In this document: piece after piece, positions 1 through 6,396 of the stretch
Layout of the letters: every line of letters begins with the position of its first letter
Numbering within the stretch: the stretch's first letter is position 1
Notes under the pieces: model-generated
Seen by the model: only the letters and a program-made list of their open reading frames with translations
Database searches by the model: none
Told to the model about the DNA's origin: nothing
Program-made: the position numbers and the translations under genes
Source: Clostridiales bacterium
Lineage (GTDB): Bacteria; Bacillota; Clostridia; Christensenellales; Aristaeellaceae
Direction of reading: 5' to 3'
Length of the DNA stretch: 10,594 nucleotides
Assembly: GCA_012513735.1 (NCBI GenBank)
Contig: JAAZBR010000092.1
Span: forward strand, 1-10,594

Positions 1-875
1 AACGCCTGGGCATCGCCCTCGGCCCGGATGGCGCCGGCCTGCTTCACCGCATCGGAATGGATGATGCTGGCCTGCAGATCGGTATCTGAAACCGCCATCT
101 GGTAGCTTTGCTCGCCTTCGCTGCGCAATTGCTGGGCAACCTTGGCACGGTCGGCCTTCATGCGGTCATAGGTGGTTTCCACGTTGGCGTCGGGCAAAAT
201 GGTGCGGTGCACCTGGATGTCCTGCACGTGGATACCGCGGATGATCATTTCGCGGTTCACCTGCTCCAGGCCGCGGCGCAGTGCGCTGTTGAGCACTTCC
301 TTGTTGGAGATGAAGTCGTCGCCTGTCAGCCGGTTGATGGCCTGTACGATCACCGGGTGAATCAGGTTGTCCAACTGATTCTCCGCATTCTTGGGATTAC
401 CCAGCTTCAGGCTGAACAAGGCGGGATCCGCGATACGCCACTGGGCGTAGGTGGTGATGTTGTATTGCTTCTTGTCCGAGGTGTTGATGGTCTCCGAGCT
501 GGAGGTGTAGGTGTATAGCATGCTGGAGAATTTCTCCACCTTATCCAGGAAGGGCACCCGGAAATGCAGGCCGCTTCCTTTGACCAGCTTGACTCTGCCC
601 TGGCCAGTGACCTCGTCCTTCAGCTCCTCAGCATACTTCTCGTGAAAATCGCTGTTTTCGTTCAGGATTACGCGGGTGATGACGCCAAAGCGGCTGACCA
701 CCGCCTGCTCGGCTTCATTGACGATAAAGAAAAACTCGCCCCACAGGATGGCCAGCAGGATGATCACTGCAACAACGATGATCAACGGCTTTTTGTATCT
801 CTTGGCAAAATAACCGGCCTTGCGGCCCAGGTCGCTGTCAGGGGTGCGGACGGGGGGCTGATAGAAATCGCTCAT
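1..875 (-). CDS. hflC: HflC-like SPFH/band-7 membrane protein (3' end beyond window)
   Basis: This is the second gene of an hflK-hflC pair. In the known family, HflK and HflC form a large membrane cage around the FtsH protease and modulate its access to membrane substrates. 291 residues are visible before the window edge. They show a short basic N-terminus, one membrane segment at about residues 31-50, then the band-7 domain with FGVITRV (64-70), GLHFRVPF (102-109) and the family-typical YAQWRIAD (143-150). A charged coiled-coil region follows, with YDRMKADRAKVAQQLRSEG (236-254) and AIRAEGDAQA at the edge. The start is ATG at 875, preceded by AAGGAGG six bases upstream; it overlaps the hflK stop in an ATGA arrangement, implying coupled translation. 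About 30 charged residues (71-100) separate FGVITRV from GLHF, more than in the E. coli protein as I recall it. The C-terminal end is missing. The family is secure; HflC rather than HflK rests on the downstream position and the WRI and RMxAxR motifs. Confidence 0.88.
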   Translation of the reverse strand, partial: MSDFYQPPVRTPDSDLGRKAGYFAKRYKKPLIIVVAVIILLAILWGEFFFIVNEAEQAVVSRFGVITRVILNENSDFHEKYAEELKDEVTGQGRVKLVKGSGLHFRVPFLDKVEKFSSMLYTYTSSSETINTSDKKQYNITTYAQWRIADPALFSLKLGNPKNAENQLDNLIHPVIVQAINRLTGDDFISNKEVLNSALRRGLEQVNREMIIRGIHVQDIQVHRTILPDANVETTYDRMKADRAKVAQQLRSEGEQSYQMAVSDTDLQASIIHSDAVKQAGAIRAEGDAQA

Positions 876-1843
876 TGTGCGCCTCCTTCCACGGCCGGTA
901 CCTGTACGGTGCTTTGGCCCACATCCAGCATCTTCAGCAGGCTGCCGTTGTCATCGGCTACAATGATTTTGCCGGCCCCGCCTAACACTTCCTCCATGGT
1001 TTCAATCAGCATGCGGGTGCGGCTGACCTCGGGCTGGGTCTGGTATTTCTCATACACTGCACGGAACAGGGCTACTTCAGCCTCCGCCTCGGCCACAGTG
1101 CTCACCTTATAGGCCTGGGCCTGCTGGGTCAGTTGATAGGCCTGGGAGCGAGCCAGGGGCAGCACCTTGTTCTGATAGGTTTCCGCCTCGTCCAGCCGGC
1201 GGGTCTTCTCGTTTTTGGCGTTGTTCACATCCTCGTAGTTGGCGATGACGGCCTGGGGCACGCTGATGTTCTGGATATGCACGCCGTTGATTTTGACACC
1301 CATCTCATAGCTGTCGATGAGGGCCTGGAAATCCGGCAACACTTCCTGCTCAATCATGTCCTTATTGAGCAAGGCCTCATCCAGGGAACGGTTCTGGATG
1401 TTGCGCCGCAAAATGGCCTCAAAGGCCAGGTGCATGGTGCGCTCCGGGTCCACCACATCAAAGGTGTACTGCTTGACGTCGCGCACGGTGTACTGGTAGA
1501 TGGCCTCCAGCTTGACGATACTGTTGTCATTGGTCAGCATTACGGATTCATCATCCACATCTGTGTATTCCGCATTGCTGAGCCTGGAGGCCGACTTGCT
1601 GGTGCGGTAACCATACTCCACATCATGGATGGTGGTGATGCTCCGGGAAATGATGCGCTGTATGCCGGGCATATGCCAATACAGGCCCGGGCCGTGGGTG
1701 GCGGTGACCTTGCCGAAGGTGATGACCAGCGCCTCCTCGCCCTGGCCAACCCGGTATAAGCCTGTGCCAATCAGCACGGCCGCAATCAGCAGGATCGCCA
1801 CGGGCACAGCCCACCGATTTTTCTTTTTGGGTGTTGTTGTCAT
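872..1843 (-). CDS. hflK: HflK-like SPFH/band-7 membrane protein
   Basis: This gene encodes a 323-residue partner of HflC in the membrane SPFH scaffold that, in known bacteria, surrounds FtsH. A Lys/Arg-rich N-terminus (residues 6-10) precedes one membrane segment at about 11-31. The band-7 start follows with GQGEEALVITFGK (33-45) and GPGLYWHMPG (51-60). An Ala/Glu/Gln-rich helical region (about 208-265) leads to the HflK signature PEVSRTRMLIETMEEVL (271-287), which is decisive for HflK over other SPFH proteins. The E. coli-type Gly-rich N-terminal extension is absent. The reading frame stays open upstream to 2206, but ATG at 1843 is chosen because AAGGAGG lies six bases before it (1850-1856) and because the lysine-rich pre-membrane segment starts there. 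The stop overlaps the hflC start by 4 bases. The gene is divergent from the rhomboid protease gene. A probable extended -10 promoter lies at 1865-1873. Confidence 0.9.
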   Translation of the reverse strand: MTTTPKKKNRWAVPVAILLIAAVLIGTGLYRVGQGEEALVITFGKVTATHGPGLYWHMPGIQRIISRSITTIHDVEYGYRTSKSASRLSNAEYTDVDDESVMLTNDNSIVKLEAIYQYTVRDVKQYTFDVVDPERTMHLAFEAILRRNIQNRSLDEALLNKDMIEQEVLPDFQALIDSYEMGVKINGVHIQNISVPQAVIANYEDVNNAKNEKTRRLDEAETYQNKVLPLARSQAYQLTQQAQAYKVSTVAEAEAEVALFRAVYEKYQTQPEVSRTRMLIETMEEVLGGAGKIIVADDNGSLLKMLDVGQSTVQVPAVEGGAQ

Positions 1844-1864
1844 GCTCTCCCTCCTTGTGGTTAC

Positions 1865-1873
1865 ATCATACCA
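1865..1873 (-). promoter_or_regulatory. Probable extended -10 promoter for hflKC
   Basis: On the minus strand the sequence reads TGGTATGAT, an extended -10 element (TGn followed by TATGAT, 5 of 6 to consensus). The hexamer at the expected -35 position (1888-1893, TAGGTA) is poor, so recognition would rely on the TGn extension. Transcription would start near 1858, just ahead of the AAGGAGG at 1850-1856, giving a very short leader. This is a sequence-based prediction only. Confidence 0.45.
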
Positions 1874-1902
1874 CAGCCGGGGCCGTGTACCTACACATTC
1901 AC

Positions 1903-1931
1903 TGGCTGGACATGCAAATAAAAGGTATAGT
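1903..1931 (+). promoter_or_regulatory. Weak candidate promoter upstream of the rhomboid gene
   Basis: TATAGT at 1926-1931 is a plausible -10 box after an A/T-rich stretch. The hexamer 17 bases upstream (1903-1908, TGGCTG) matches the -35 consensus poorly. An alternative -10, TATACT at 1973-1978, pairs with TTTCCC at 1950-1955, which is also weak. One of these probably serves the rhomboid gene, since the neighbour upstream runs the other way. If the first is used, the leader would be about 140 bases and would contain two inverted repeats. Confidence 0.25.
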
Positions 1932-1970
1932 GGAAAACGCTTCCCGGTCTTTCCCGTGGCGGCGTTTTCC
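1932..1970. repeat. 9-bp inverted repeat in the hflK-rhomboid divergent region
   Basis: GGAAAACGC (1932-1940) and GCGTTTTCC (1962-1970) are perfect inverted copies separated by 21 bases. The outer flanks are also related: TATAGT sits just left and TATACT just right, so a -10-like hexamer borders each arm. It could be an operator for a regulator shared by the divergent genes or an RNA hairpin near the start of a leader. No run of T follows closely, so it is not a standard terminator. Confidence 0.55.
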
Positions 1971-2010
1971 TTTATACTCTCCCTGAAGCCCCTTGACGTG
2001 GGGAAAAGGT

Positions 2011-2037
2011 GCAATGAACGCGGATGTAGTTCATTGC
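2011..2037 (+). repeat. 9-bp inverted repeat (hairpin) upstream of the rhomboid start
   Basis: GCAATGAAC (2011-2019) and GTTCATTGC (2029-2037) form a perfect 9-bp stem with a 9-base loop, ending 41 bases before the ATG at 2079. It lacks a T tract, so a leader hairpin or a protein-binding site is more likely than an intrinsic terminator. The AAGGAGG ribosome binding site at 2063-2069 lies outside the stem. Confidence 0.55.
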
Positions 2038-2078
2038 CGGAGGAGTGTAGCCGCTTTGCCTTAAGGAGGAGGCTGCTG

Positions 2079-2681
2079 ATGAAGATCGACTGGAAAAAGC
2101 TGAGCCCCGCCCATTGGGTGGAGCTGAGCTCGCCTGTCACCCTGGGCTTTGCAGGGGTCTCGTTGTTCGCTTTGGCGCTGGATTGGCTGACTGGAGGCGC
2201 ATCCACCCGCGTCCTGTTCAGCGTATACCGAGCTTCCCCGGCGGATCCGCTGACCTATGTGCGGGTGTTTCTGCACGTGCTGGGACATGCCGGCTTTGTA
2301 CACTATGCATCCAATATGGCGCTGCTGCTGGTGCTGGGGCCTTTGGTGGAGCGCTACTATGGCAGCCTGCAGCTTCTATGGATGATGGCGGTGACGGCGC
2401 TGGTCACCGGGCTGGCGCATCTGCTGCTCTCCCCTTCTGCCGTCGCCCTGGGTGCCAGCGGCATCGTGTTTATGCTGATCATGCTGTCTGCCATCTCGGG
2501 GCGCAGCAGCGGTAAGGTGCCGTTGACGCTGGTGCTGGTGGCGATGATCTATCTGGGCCAGGAGCTGGCGGGCGGTCTGTTCCAGCGGGACAACATCAGC
2601 CAGCTTGCCCACGTGTTTGGCGGCTTGTGCGGGATCGTCCTGGGCATGATCAGCAAGGGAAAACCGGAAAAACGGGCTTGA
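2079..2681 (+). CDS. Rhomboid family intramembrane serine protease
   Basis: This gene encodes a 200-residue integral membrane protease of the rhomboid type, which cuts transmembrane helices inside the lipid bilayer using a Ser-His dyad. The conserved H-x3-NM motif is seen at H75 and N79-M80, followed by the Glu-Arg and Gly of ERYYG (91-95). The nucleophile motif GASG is at 125-128 (Ser127), and the catalytic His is in AHVFGG (His178). About six hydrophobic segments fit the basic rhomboid core with no large extra domain. The protein ends in a short basic tail. The frame stays open far upstream, but ATG at 2079 is chosen because AAGGAGGAGG begins at 2063 with good spacing and because the residues from there on match the family. 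It is divergent from hflKC. The promoter of the next operon overlaps its stop codon. The substrate is unknown. Confidence 0.92.
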   Translation: MKIDWKKLSPAHWVELSSPVTLGFAGVSLFALALDWLTGGASTRVLFSVYRASPADPLTYVRVFLHVLGHAGFVHYASNMALLLVLGPLVERYYGSLQLLWMMAVTALVTGLAHLLLSPSAVALGASGIVFMLIMLSAISGRSSGKVPLTLVLVAMIYLGQELAGGLFQRDNISQLAHVFGGLCGIVLGMISKGKPEKRA

Positions 2682-2707
2682 CGCCCTCCCGGCGGGCCCG
2701 ATACAAT
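2678..2707 (+). promoter_or_regulatory. Sigma-A type promoter for the 2753-6369 operon
   Basis: TTGACG (2678-2683) and TACAAT (2702-2707) are separated by 18 bases; each hexamer matches the consensus at 5 of 6 positions. The -35 box overlaps the rhomboid stop codon (TGA, 2679-2681). Transcription would start near 2714, leaving a leader of about 40 bases before the ATG at 2753. No terminator is apparent between the rhomboid gene and this promoter, so read-through is also possible. Confidence 0.7.
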
Positions 2708-2752
2708 ATAGAAAAGAGATCCCATTATTATATTGATCAAAGGACGGTAGGA

Positions 2753-4117
2753 ATGGAATTATCAAGGCGGGATTATTTGGCTGCTCTGGAGGAAGACAAC
2801 CTGGCCAAAGCGCTGTTTCGGGTGCGGCCGCTGCTGACGGCGGAAGGGCCCGTGGTGCCCGAAGACATGGAGCAGCTGGCCGATGAGGGATGGCTGCGCA
2901 TTGTGCCGGACAAGCAGGAGCAGTACACTTTCAAGGACAGAATGCGCACCCTGGGACCGCTGTGCATGATCAGGCTCAGCGACTTGCCGGAGGATGTCAG
3001 CAAGCTTCGGTCCAACAAGAACTATGCTCCCCAGCGTGGAGAGAACAACCAGTACGTCATTTATTCGGATGTGATTACGGCGCTGGATAAGTTGGCCATC
3101 CTTGAGGTGCTGACGGAGCCTATGCGCCGGGAACCGCTGACGGAGCACTATTATTTAAGGCAGGGCGGCCACATTCAGGGGCCCTATCAGCGCGGCAGCG
3201 GTGAGCCCGTAGACGCGTTGAGTTGCATTGCGCCAGACAGCAATCGCCTGTACTCCTGCAGCCTGCCTGATGGACGGGAATGTCTGTTTTATTGGCACGA
3301 AGAGGAAAAGCAGCCTCCGCAGCAGGAGACAAGGCAGCCGGAGCCACAGGCAATGCCTGAATCGTCCCTTATACTGCAGGTGCCTGTGGCAGATCCCCAG
3401 GCCCTGTTGGCAGAGGCCAAGGGGCTGGGACAGATTCGTCGCACGGCGGCCCGTCTGCAGCAAGACCTGGAGGCCGAAGGCTTTGAGGCGGATGATGGGC
3501 TGGCCATGCGGCTGATGATCCACCTGCTGACGGCGCCCTGCATTTGCCTGCGCAGCGAACACAGGGAAGACGCGGTGCTGGCCTGTCAGGTGATCGCCCG
3601 CTCTCTGGGCGGAACCCCGATGCCTGCCCAGGGCATGCCTGTCGGCGCCATGCGTGTGGCGCTGGAGCACGCCTCTCCGCTGGCTGTTTTGGTGCCGGCG
3701 GCAACCAGTGAAGAAAACATTGCCTGTGGGGATGCCTGCCCTACCCTTATGCTGACGGTGCGGCGTGGGTTTAACCTGCGCAGAACGCAGACCAATAGCG
3801 TGATTCTGCAGCCGGATTTGCTGCGCCAGGCGCTGGATGCCCTGCGGGAAGAGCCAGGGGAGGAGGCCCTGTCTCGGCTGTCTGCTCTGGAGGAAGCCCT
3901 GGCAACGCAGCATATCGGGCTGCCCCTGGGGTTGCGCCATGCGGTGCTCAACTGGCTGCGCTGTGCGCCTGCCCTGCTGGACACCGGAATGGAGGCGGCC
4001 ATGGAGGAGGCAGCTTGTGCCTGGCTGCTGCCCTTTGCCAAACAACAGAAGGCCCGCTTGGATGCTCTGAGCGGGCTGTGTGCCGGCTGGCCACGGGCGC
4101 AGGCCCTGTGTCTGTGA
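2753..4117 (+). CDS. Unrecognised 454-residue cytoplasmic protein
   Basis: I do not recognise this protein. It has no signal peptide and no clear membrane segment. Three regions are visible. Residues 1-182 form a mixed globular part containing YYLRQGGHIQGPYQRG (133-148), which faintly recalls the short GYF_2/DUF4339-type peptide-binding domain. Residues 183-204 are a Pro/Gln/Glu-rich linker. Residues 205-454 are an Ala/Leu-rich, mainly helical part with strand-like stretches (APCICL, AVLVP, SVILQP). The second half has the rhythm of an AAA-type ATPase, but I see no Walker A (GxxxxGK[ST]) and no Walker B, so this is only a suggestion. ATG at 2753 is chosen because AAAGGA ends eight bases before it and the promoter at 2678-2707 lies just upstream. 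Its stop overlaps the GTG start of the RNA methyltransferase gene, so the two are probably translated together. It looks like a real gene: continuous frame, good ribosome binding site, promoter and tight coupling. Confidence 0.8.
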   Translation: MELSRRDYLAALEEDNLAKALFRVRPLLTAEGPVVPEDMEQLADEGWLRIVPDKQEQYTFKDRMRTLGPLCMIRLSDLPEDVSKLRSNKNYAPQRGENNQYVIYSDVITALDKLAILEVLTEPMRREPLTEHYYLRQGGHIQGPYQRGSGEPVDALSCIAPDSNRLYSCSLPDGRECLFYWHEEEKQPPQQETRQPEPQAMPESSLILQVPVADPQALLAEAKGLGQIRRTAARLQQDLEAEGFEADDGLAMRLMIHLLTAPCICLRSEHREDAVLACQVIARSLGGTPMPAQGMPVGAMRVALEHASPLAVLVPAATSEENIACGDACPTLMLTVRRGFNLRRTQTNSVILQPDLLRQALDALREEPGEEALSRLSALEEALATQHIGLPLGLRHAVLNWLRCAPALLDTGMEAAMEEAACAWLLPFAKQQKARLDALSGLCAGWPRAQALCL

Positions 4118-4899
4118 GCACACTGCCCTCCCTGCCCCAGGCAGAATTGAAGGCCCTGCGCACGCTGAAAACCAGGGGAGAGCGCGAGCGCCAGGGCCTC
4201 TTCCTTGCGGAGGGGGATCACCTGACCGGAGAGAGCATTCAGGAGGGCAAGGCGCTGCGCCTGCTGGTCGCCGCCGGCCAGGAGCAGCGGTATGCCCGGC
4301 ATCTGGACAGCGGGATCGCCAGCTTCACGATCAGTGAAAAATCGCTGGCCATGCTCTGTGACACCCGCACCCCCCAGGGTGTTATGGCTGTGTGTGCCTT
4401 GCCCCCGGAACCCGGCCTTGCAGCCCTGGGGCCACGCATGGTGGCGCTCAATGGGGTGCAGGATCCGGGCAATGTGGGCACCATTCTGCGCACCATGGAT
4501 GCGGCCGGATTCACCGGTATGCTGATGGATACCGCCTGTGCCGATGCCTTTTCGCCCAAGGCGCTGCGGGCCTCCATGGGAGCAGCCTTCCGAATTCCTG
4601 TGCGAGTAACGGATGATCTGCCCCAGGACTTGGGGCTGCTGGAGGGCTATGTGCTGTTGGCTGCCGCGCTGGACGGTACGCCTTTCTACCAGCGCAGCCC
4701 GGTGGGGCCCCGGTTGTGCGTGCTGATCGGCAGCGAAGGGGCGGGGCTTGCCCCGGAGGTTGCCGCCATGGCTACCCAGCGGCTGCGGTTGCCTATGCCA
4801 GGCCGGGCAGAATCCTTAAATGCGGCGGTTGCTGCCTCTATCATCATCTATGACCTGCTGCGCGAACAGCAGGCCCGGGAGCAGACCCCTGATCGCTGA
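4114..4899 (+). CDS. SpoU/TrmH family RNA 2'-O-ribose methyltransferase
   Basis: This gene encodes a 261-residue SPOUT-class enzyme that uses S-adenosylmethionine to methylate a ribose 2'-OH in rRNA or tRNA. The N-terminal substrate-binding region includes RQGLFLAEGDHL (26-37), the usual 'FxxEG' segment. The three family motifs follow in order: motif 1, NGVQDPGNVGTILRT (113-127) with the conserved Asn120 and Arg126; motif 2, IGSEGAGL (205-212); and motif 3, LPMPGRAESLNAAVAAS (226-242), which build the knotted cofactor site. Length and order fit the two-domain TrmH/RlmB type. GTG at 4114 is chosen because it overlaps the upstream stop (GTGA), the N-terminus from there matches homologues, and the frame further upstream lies within the previous gene. 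No good ribosome binding site precedes it, which suggests translation by coupling. The RNA target cannot be told from sequence alone. Confidence 0.9.
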   Translation: MSTLPSLPQAELKALRTLKTRGERERQGLFLAEGDHLTGESIQEGKALRLLVAAGQEQRYARHLDSGIASFTISEKSLAMLCDTRTPQGVMAVCALPPEPGLAALGPRMVALNGVQDPGNVGTILRTMDAAGFTGMLMDTACADAFSPKALRASMGAAFRIPVRVTDDLPQDLGLLEGYVLLAAALDGTPFYQRSPVGPRLCVLIGSEGAGLAPEVAAMATQRLRLPMPGRAESLNAAVAASIIIYDLLREQQAREQTPDR

Positions 4900-4944
4900 C
4901 AGTTCTGGCCTGACACCGCCCAGCAAGAGGAGAGCCCACACAGC

Positions 4945-6369
4945 ATGCTTCAACGCCTTCGCCACACATTCATAGGCGACCGCAGCTTTTACAGAAATAC
5001 GCTGCGCATTGTGGTTCCCATCATTGTACAGATGCTGGTGACCAACTTGGTTAACCTGCTGGACAACATCATGGTGGGACAACTGGGTACCGAGGCGTTG
5101 TCCGGGGTTGCGGTGGCCAATCAGTTGATTTTTGTATTCAACTTGTGCATTTTTGGCGGACTGGCCGGACCAAGCATATACAGCGCACAGTATTTTGGCG
5201 CAAGGGACCTGGAGGGCGTCCACCATACCTTCCGGTTGAAGGTGTGGATATTGGGCATCATTCTGCTGGTGTCTATGGCTGTGCTGCTGGCCTTTGGTCC
5301 GCAGTTGGTTCAGGTATACCTGACCGGGCAGGGCGCGGCCGGCAGCGCTGCACTGATTTTTCATCATGGGCTGGACTATCTGCATATCATGATGCTGGGT
5401 TTTTTGCCCTTCGCGATGACCAACGTCTATGCCAGCACCCTTCGGGAAAGCGGCCACACCAGCCTGCCCATGAAGGCCGGCATTGCGGCTGTGCTGACTA
5501 ATCTGGTGGGCAACTGGCTGCTGATCTATGGCAACTTGGGCTTTCCCCGTCTGGAAGTGCAGGGGGCAGCCGTTGCCACGGTGATCAGTCGGTTTGTAGA
5601 GCTGAGCATCATTTTGTATGTGGTGCACGGCCGCAAGCTGTATTCCTTCATGCAGGGGGCCTGGCATACCATGCGGGTGCCGGGCAGTGTTGTGCGGGCA
5701 GTGACCCGCAAAGGGACACCATTGCTTCTCAATGAGTTTTGCTGGGCTCTGGGTATGGCCACGATGGCTCAGGTCTACTCTATCCGCAGCCTGGATGTGC
5801 TGGCGGGCATGAACATTGCCAACACCATCAACAATTTGTTCGTTGTGGTGTTTCTTTCCATGGGCAACGCCGTGGCTGTGCTGATTGGCCAGCACCTGGG
5901 CGCGGGGGATATGTACCGCGCAAGGGCCGACGTATGGCGGCTCATGGCCTTCAGCGTCTCCCTGTGCCTGGTGATAGGCGCCGTGATGGCGCTGCTGTCC
6001 CCGTACTTCCCGCTGCTGTATCAAACGAAGGAGAGTGTGCGCCACCTGGCCAGCGCCTTTTTGCTGAGCATGGCGCTTTATATGCCTATGTACGCCGTCA
6101 GCCACTGCTGCTATTTTACGCTGCGCTCAGGGGGCAGCACCCTGCTTACTTTTATCTTTGATTCGGGCTATATGTGGGTGATCAGCATCCCGCTGGCCCT
6201 GGCGCTGACCCATTGGACAGCGCTTCCCACGGTCACTATGTATCCGCTGGTGGAGGCAGTGGGAGTCACCAAAATGCTGCTGGGCATCTGCCTGGTGCGC
6301 CGGGGCGCCTGGCTGCGGAACATCGTCCACCGCCTGGGCAGCAAGGAAACGGTGGTGACGGCTTCCTAA
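4945..6369 (+). CDS. MATE family multidrug/cation antiporter
   Basis: This gene encodes a 474-residue membrane transporter of the MATE family, which exports drugs or other organic cations in exchange for Na+ or H+. The two-repeat architecture is visible. Repeat one starts with LRIVVPIIVQMLVTNLVNLLDNIMVGQLG (20-48), with an acidic Asp40 in the first membrane helix, then GLAGPSIYSAQYFGARD (72-88). Repeat two starts near residue 256 (KGTPLLLNEF), with GMNIANTINNLF (288-299) and AVLIGQHLGAGD (311-322). About twelve hydrophobic helices are apparent and the length is usual. ATG at 4945 is preceded by AAGAGGAG at 4925-4932, a slightly long spacing. It follows the RNA methyltransferase gene by 45 bases with no promoter visible, so it is probably the last gene of the operon. 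It ends tail-to-tail with tcdA, overlapping it by 4 bases. The substrate is unknown. Confidence 0.92.
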   Translation: MLQRLRHTFIGDRSFYRNTLRIVVPIIVQMLVTNLVNLLDNIMVGQLGTEALSGVAVANQLIFVFNLCIFGGLAGPSIYSAQYFGARDLEGVHHTFRLKVWILGIILLVSMAVLLAFGPQLVQVYLTGQGAAGSAALIFHHGLDYLHIMMLGFLPFAMTNVYASTLRESGHTSLPMKAGIAAVLTNLVGNWLLIYGNLGFPRLEVQGAAVATVISRFVELSIILYVVHGRKLYSFMQGAWHTMRVPGSVVRAVTRKGTPLLLNEFCWALGMATMAQVYSIRSLDVLAGMNIANTINNLFVVVFLSMGNAVAVLIGQHLGAGDMYRARADVWRLMAFSVSLCLVIGAVMALLSPYFPLLYQTKESVRHLASAFLLSMALYMPMYAVSHCCYFTLRSGGSTLLTFIFDSGYMWVISIPLALALTHWTALPTVTMYPLVEAVGVTKMLLGICLVRRGAWLRNIVHRLGSKETVVTAS

Positions 6370-6396
6370 GGGCGATCCTTTGTGGTCCCCGTTTCC
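6345..6396. repeat. 8-bp inverted repeat centred on the overlapping stop codons
   Basis: GGAAACGG (6345-6352) and CCGTTTCC (6389-6396) are perfect inverted copies. Their midpoint falls at about 6370, next to the overlapping stops of the MATE gene and tcdA (6366-6369). The 36-base loop is long and no T tract follows on either strand, so function as a bidirectional terminator is uncertain; chance is possible. Confidence 0.3.

Noticed and set aside
108-1759. Plus-strand open frames opposite hflC and hflK
   Set aside because: The minus strand carries clear HflC and HflK motifs with good ribosome binding sites; the plus-strand frames have none.
1993-1998. TTGACG as a -35 box for the rhomboid gene
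   Set aside because: No acceptable -10 hexamer lies 16-18 bases downstream (GAACGC at 17).
1629-2078. N-terminal extension of the rhomboid protein into hflK
   Set aside because: No family similarity and no ribosome binding site; ATG 2079 has a strong one.
1844-2206. N-terminal extension of HflK up to an ATG at 2206
   Set aside because: It would run through the divergent control region into the rhomboid gene and has no similarity to the family; ATG 1843 has an ideal AAGGAGG.
2683-2697. GCCC/GGGC pairing after the rhomboid stop as a terminator
   Set aside because: Only four base pairs and no T tract; the bases lie in the spacer of the next promoter.
3155-4302. Long minus-strand open frames opposite the 454-residue protein and the RNA methyltransferase gene
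   Set aside because: Compositions rich in Arg, Pro, Gln and Ser with no recognisable domain; they arise from GC-rich codon positions of the plus-strand genes.
4816-6105. A 429-codon open frame on the minus strand opposite the MATE gene
   Set aside because: Its product is rich in His and Gln with no domain, membrane pattern or ribosome binding site; it mirrors the codon usage of the well-supported MATE gene on the other strand.
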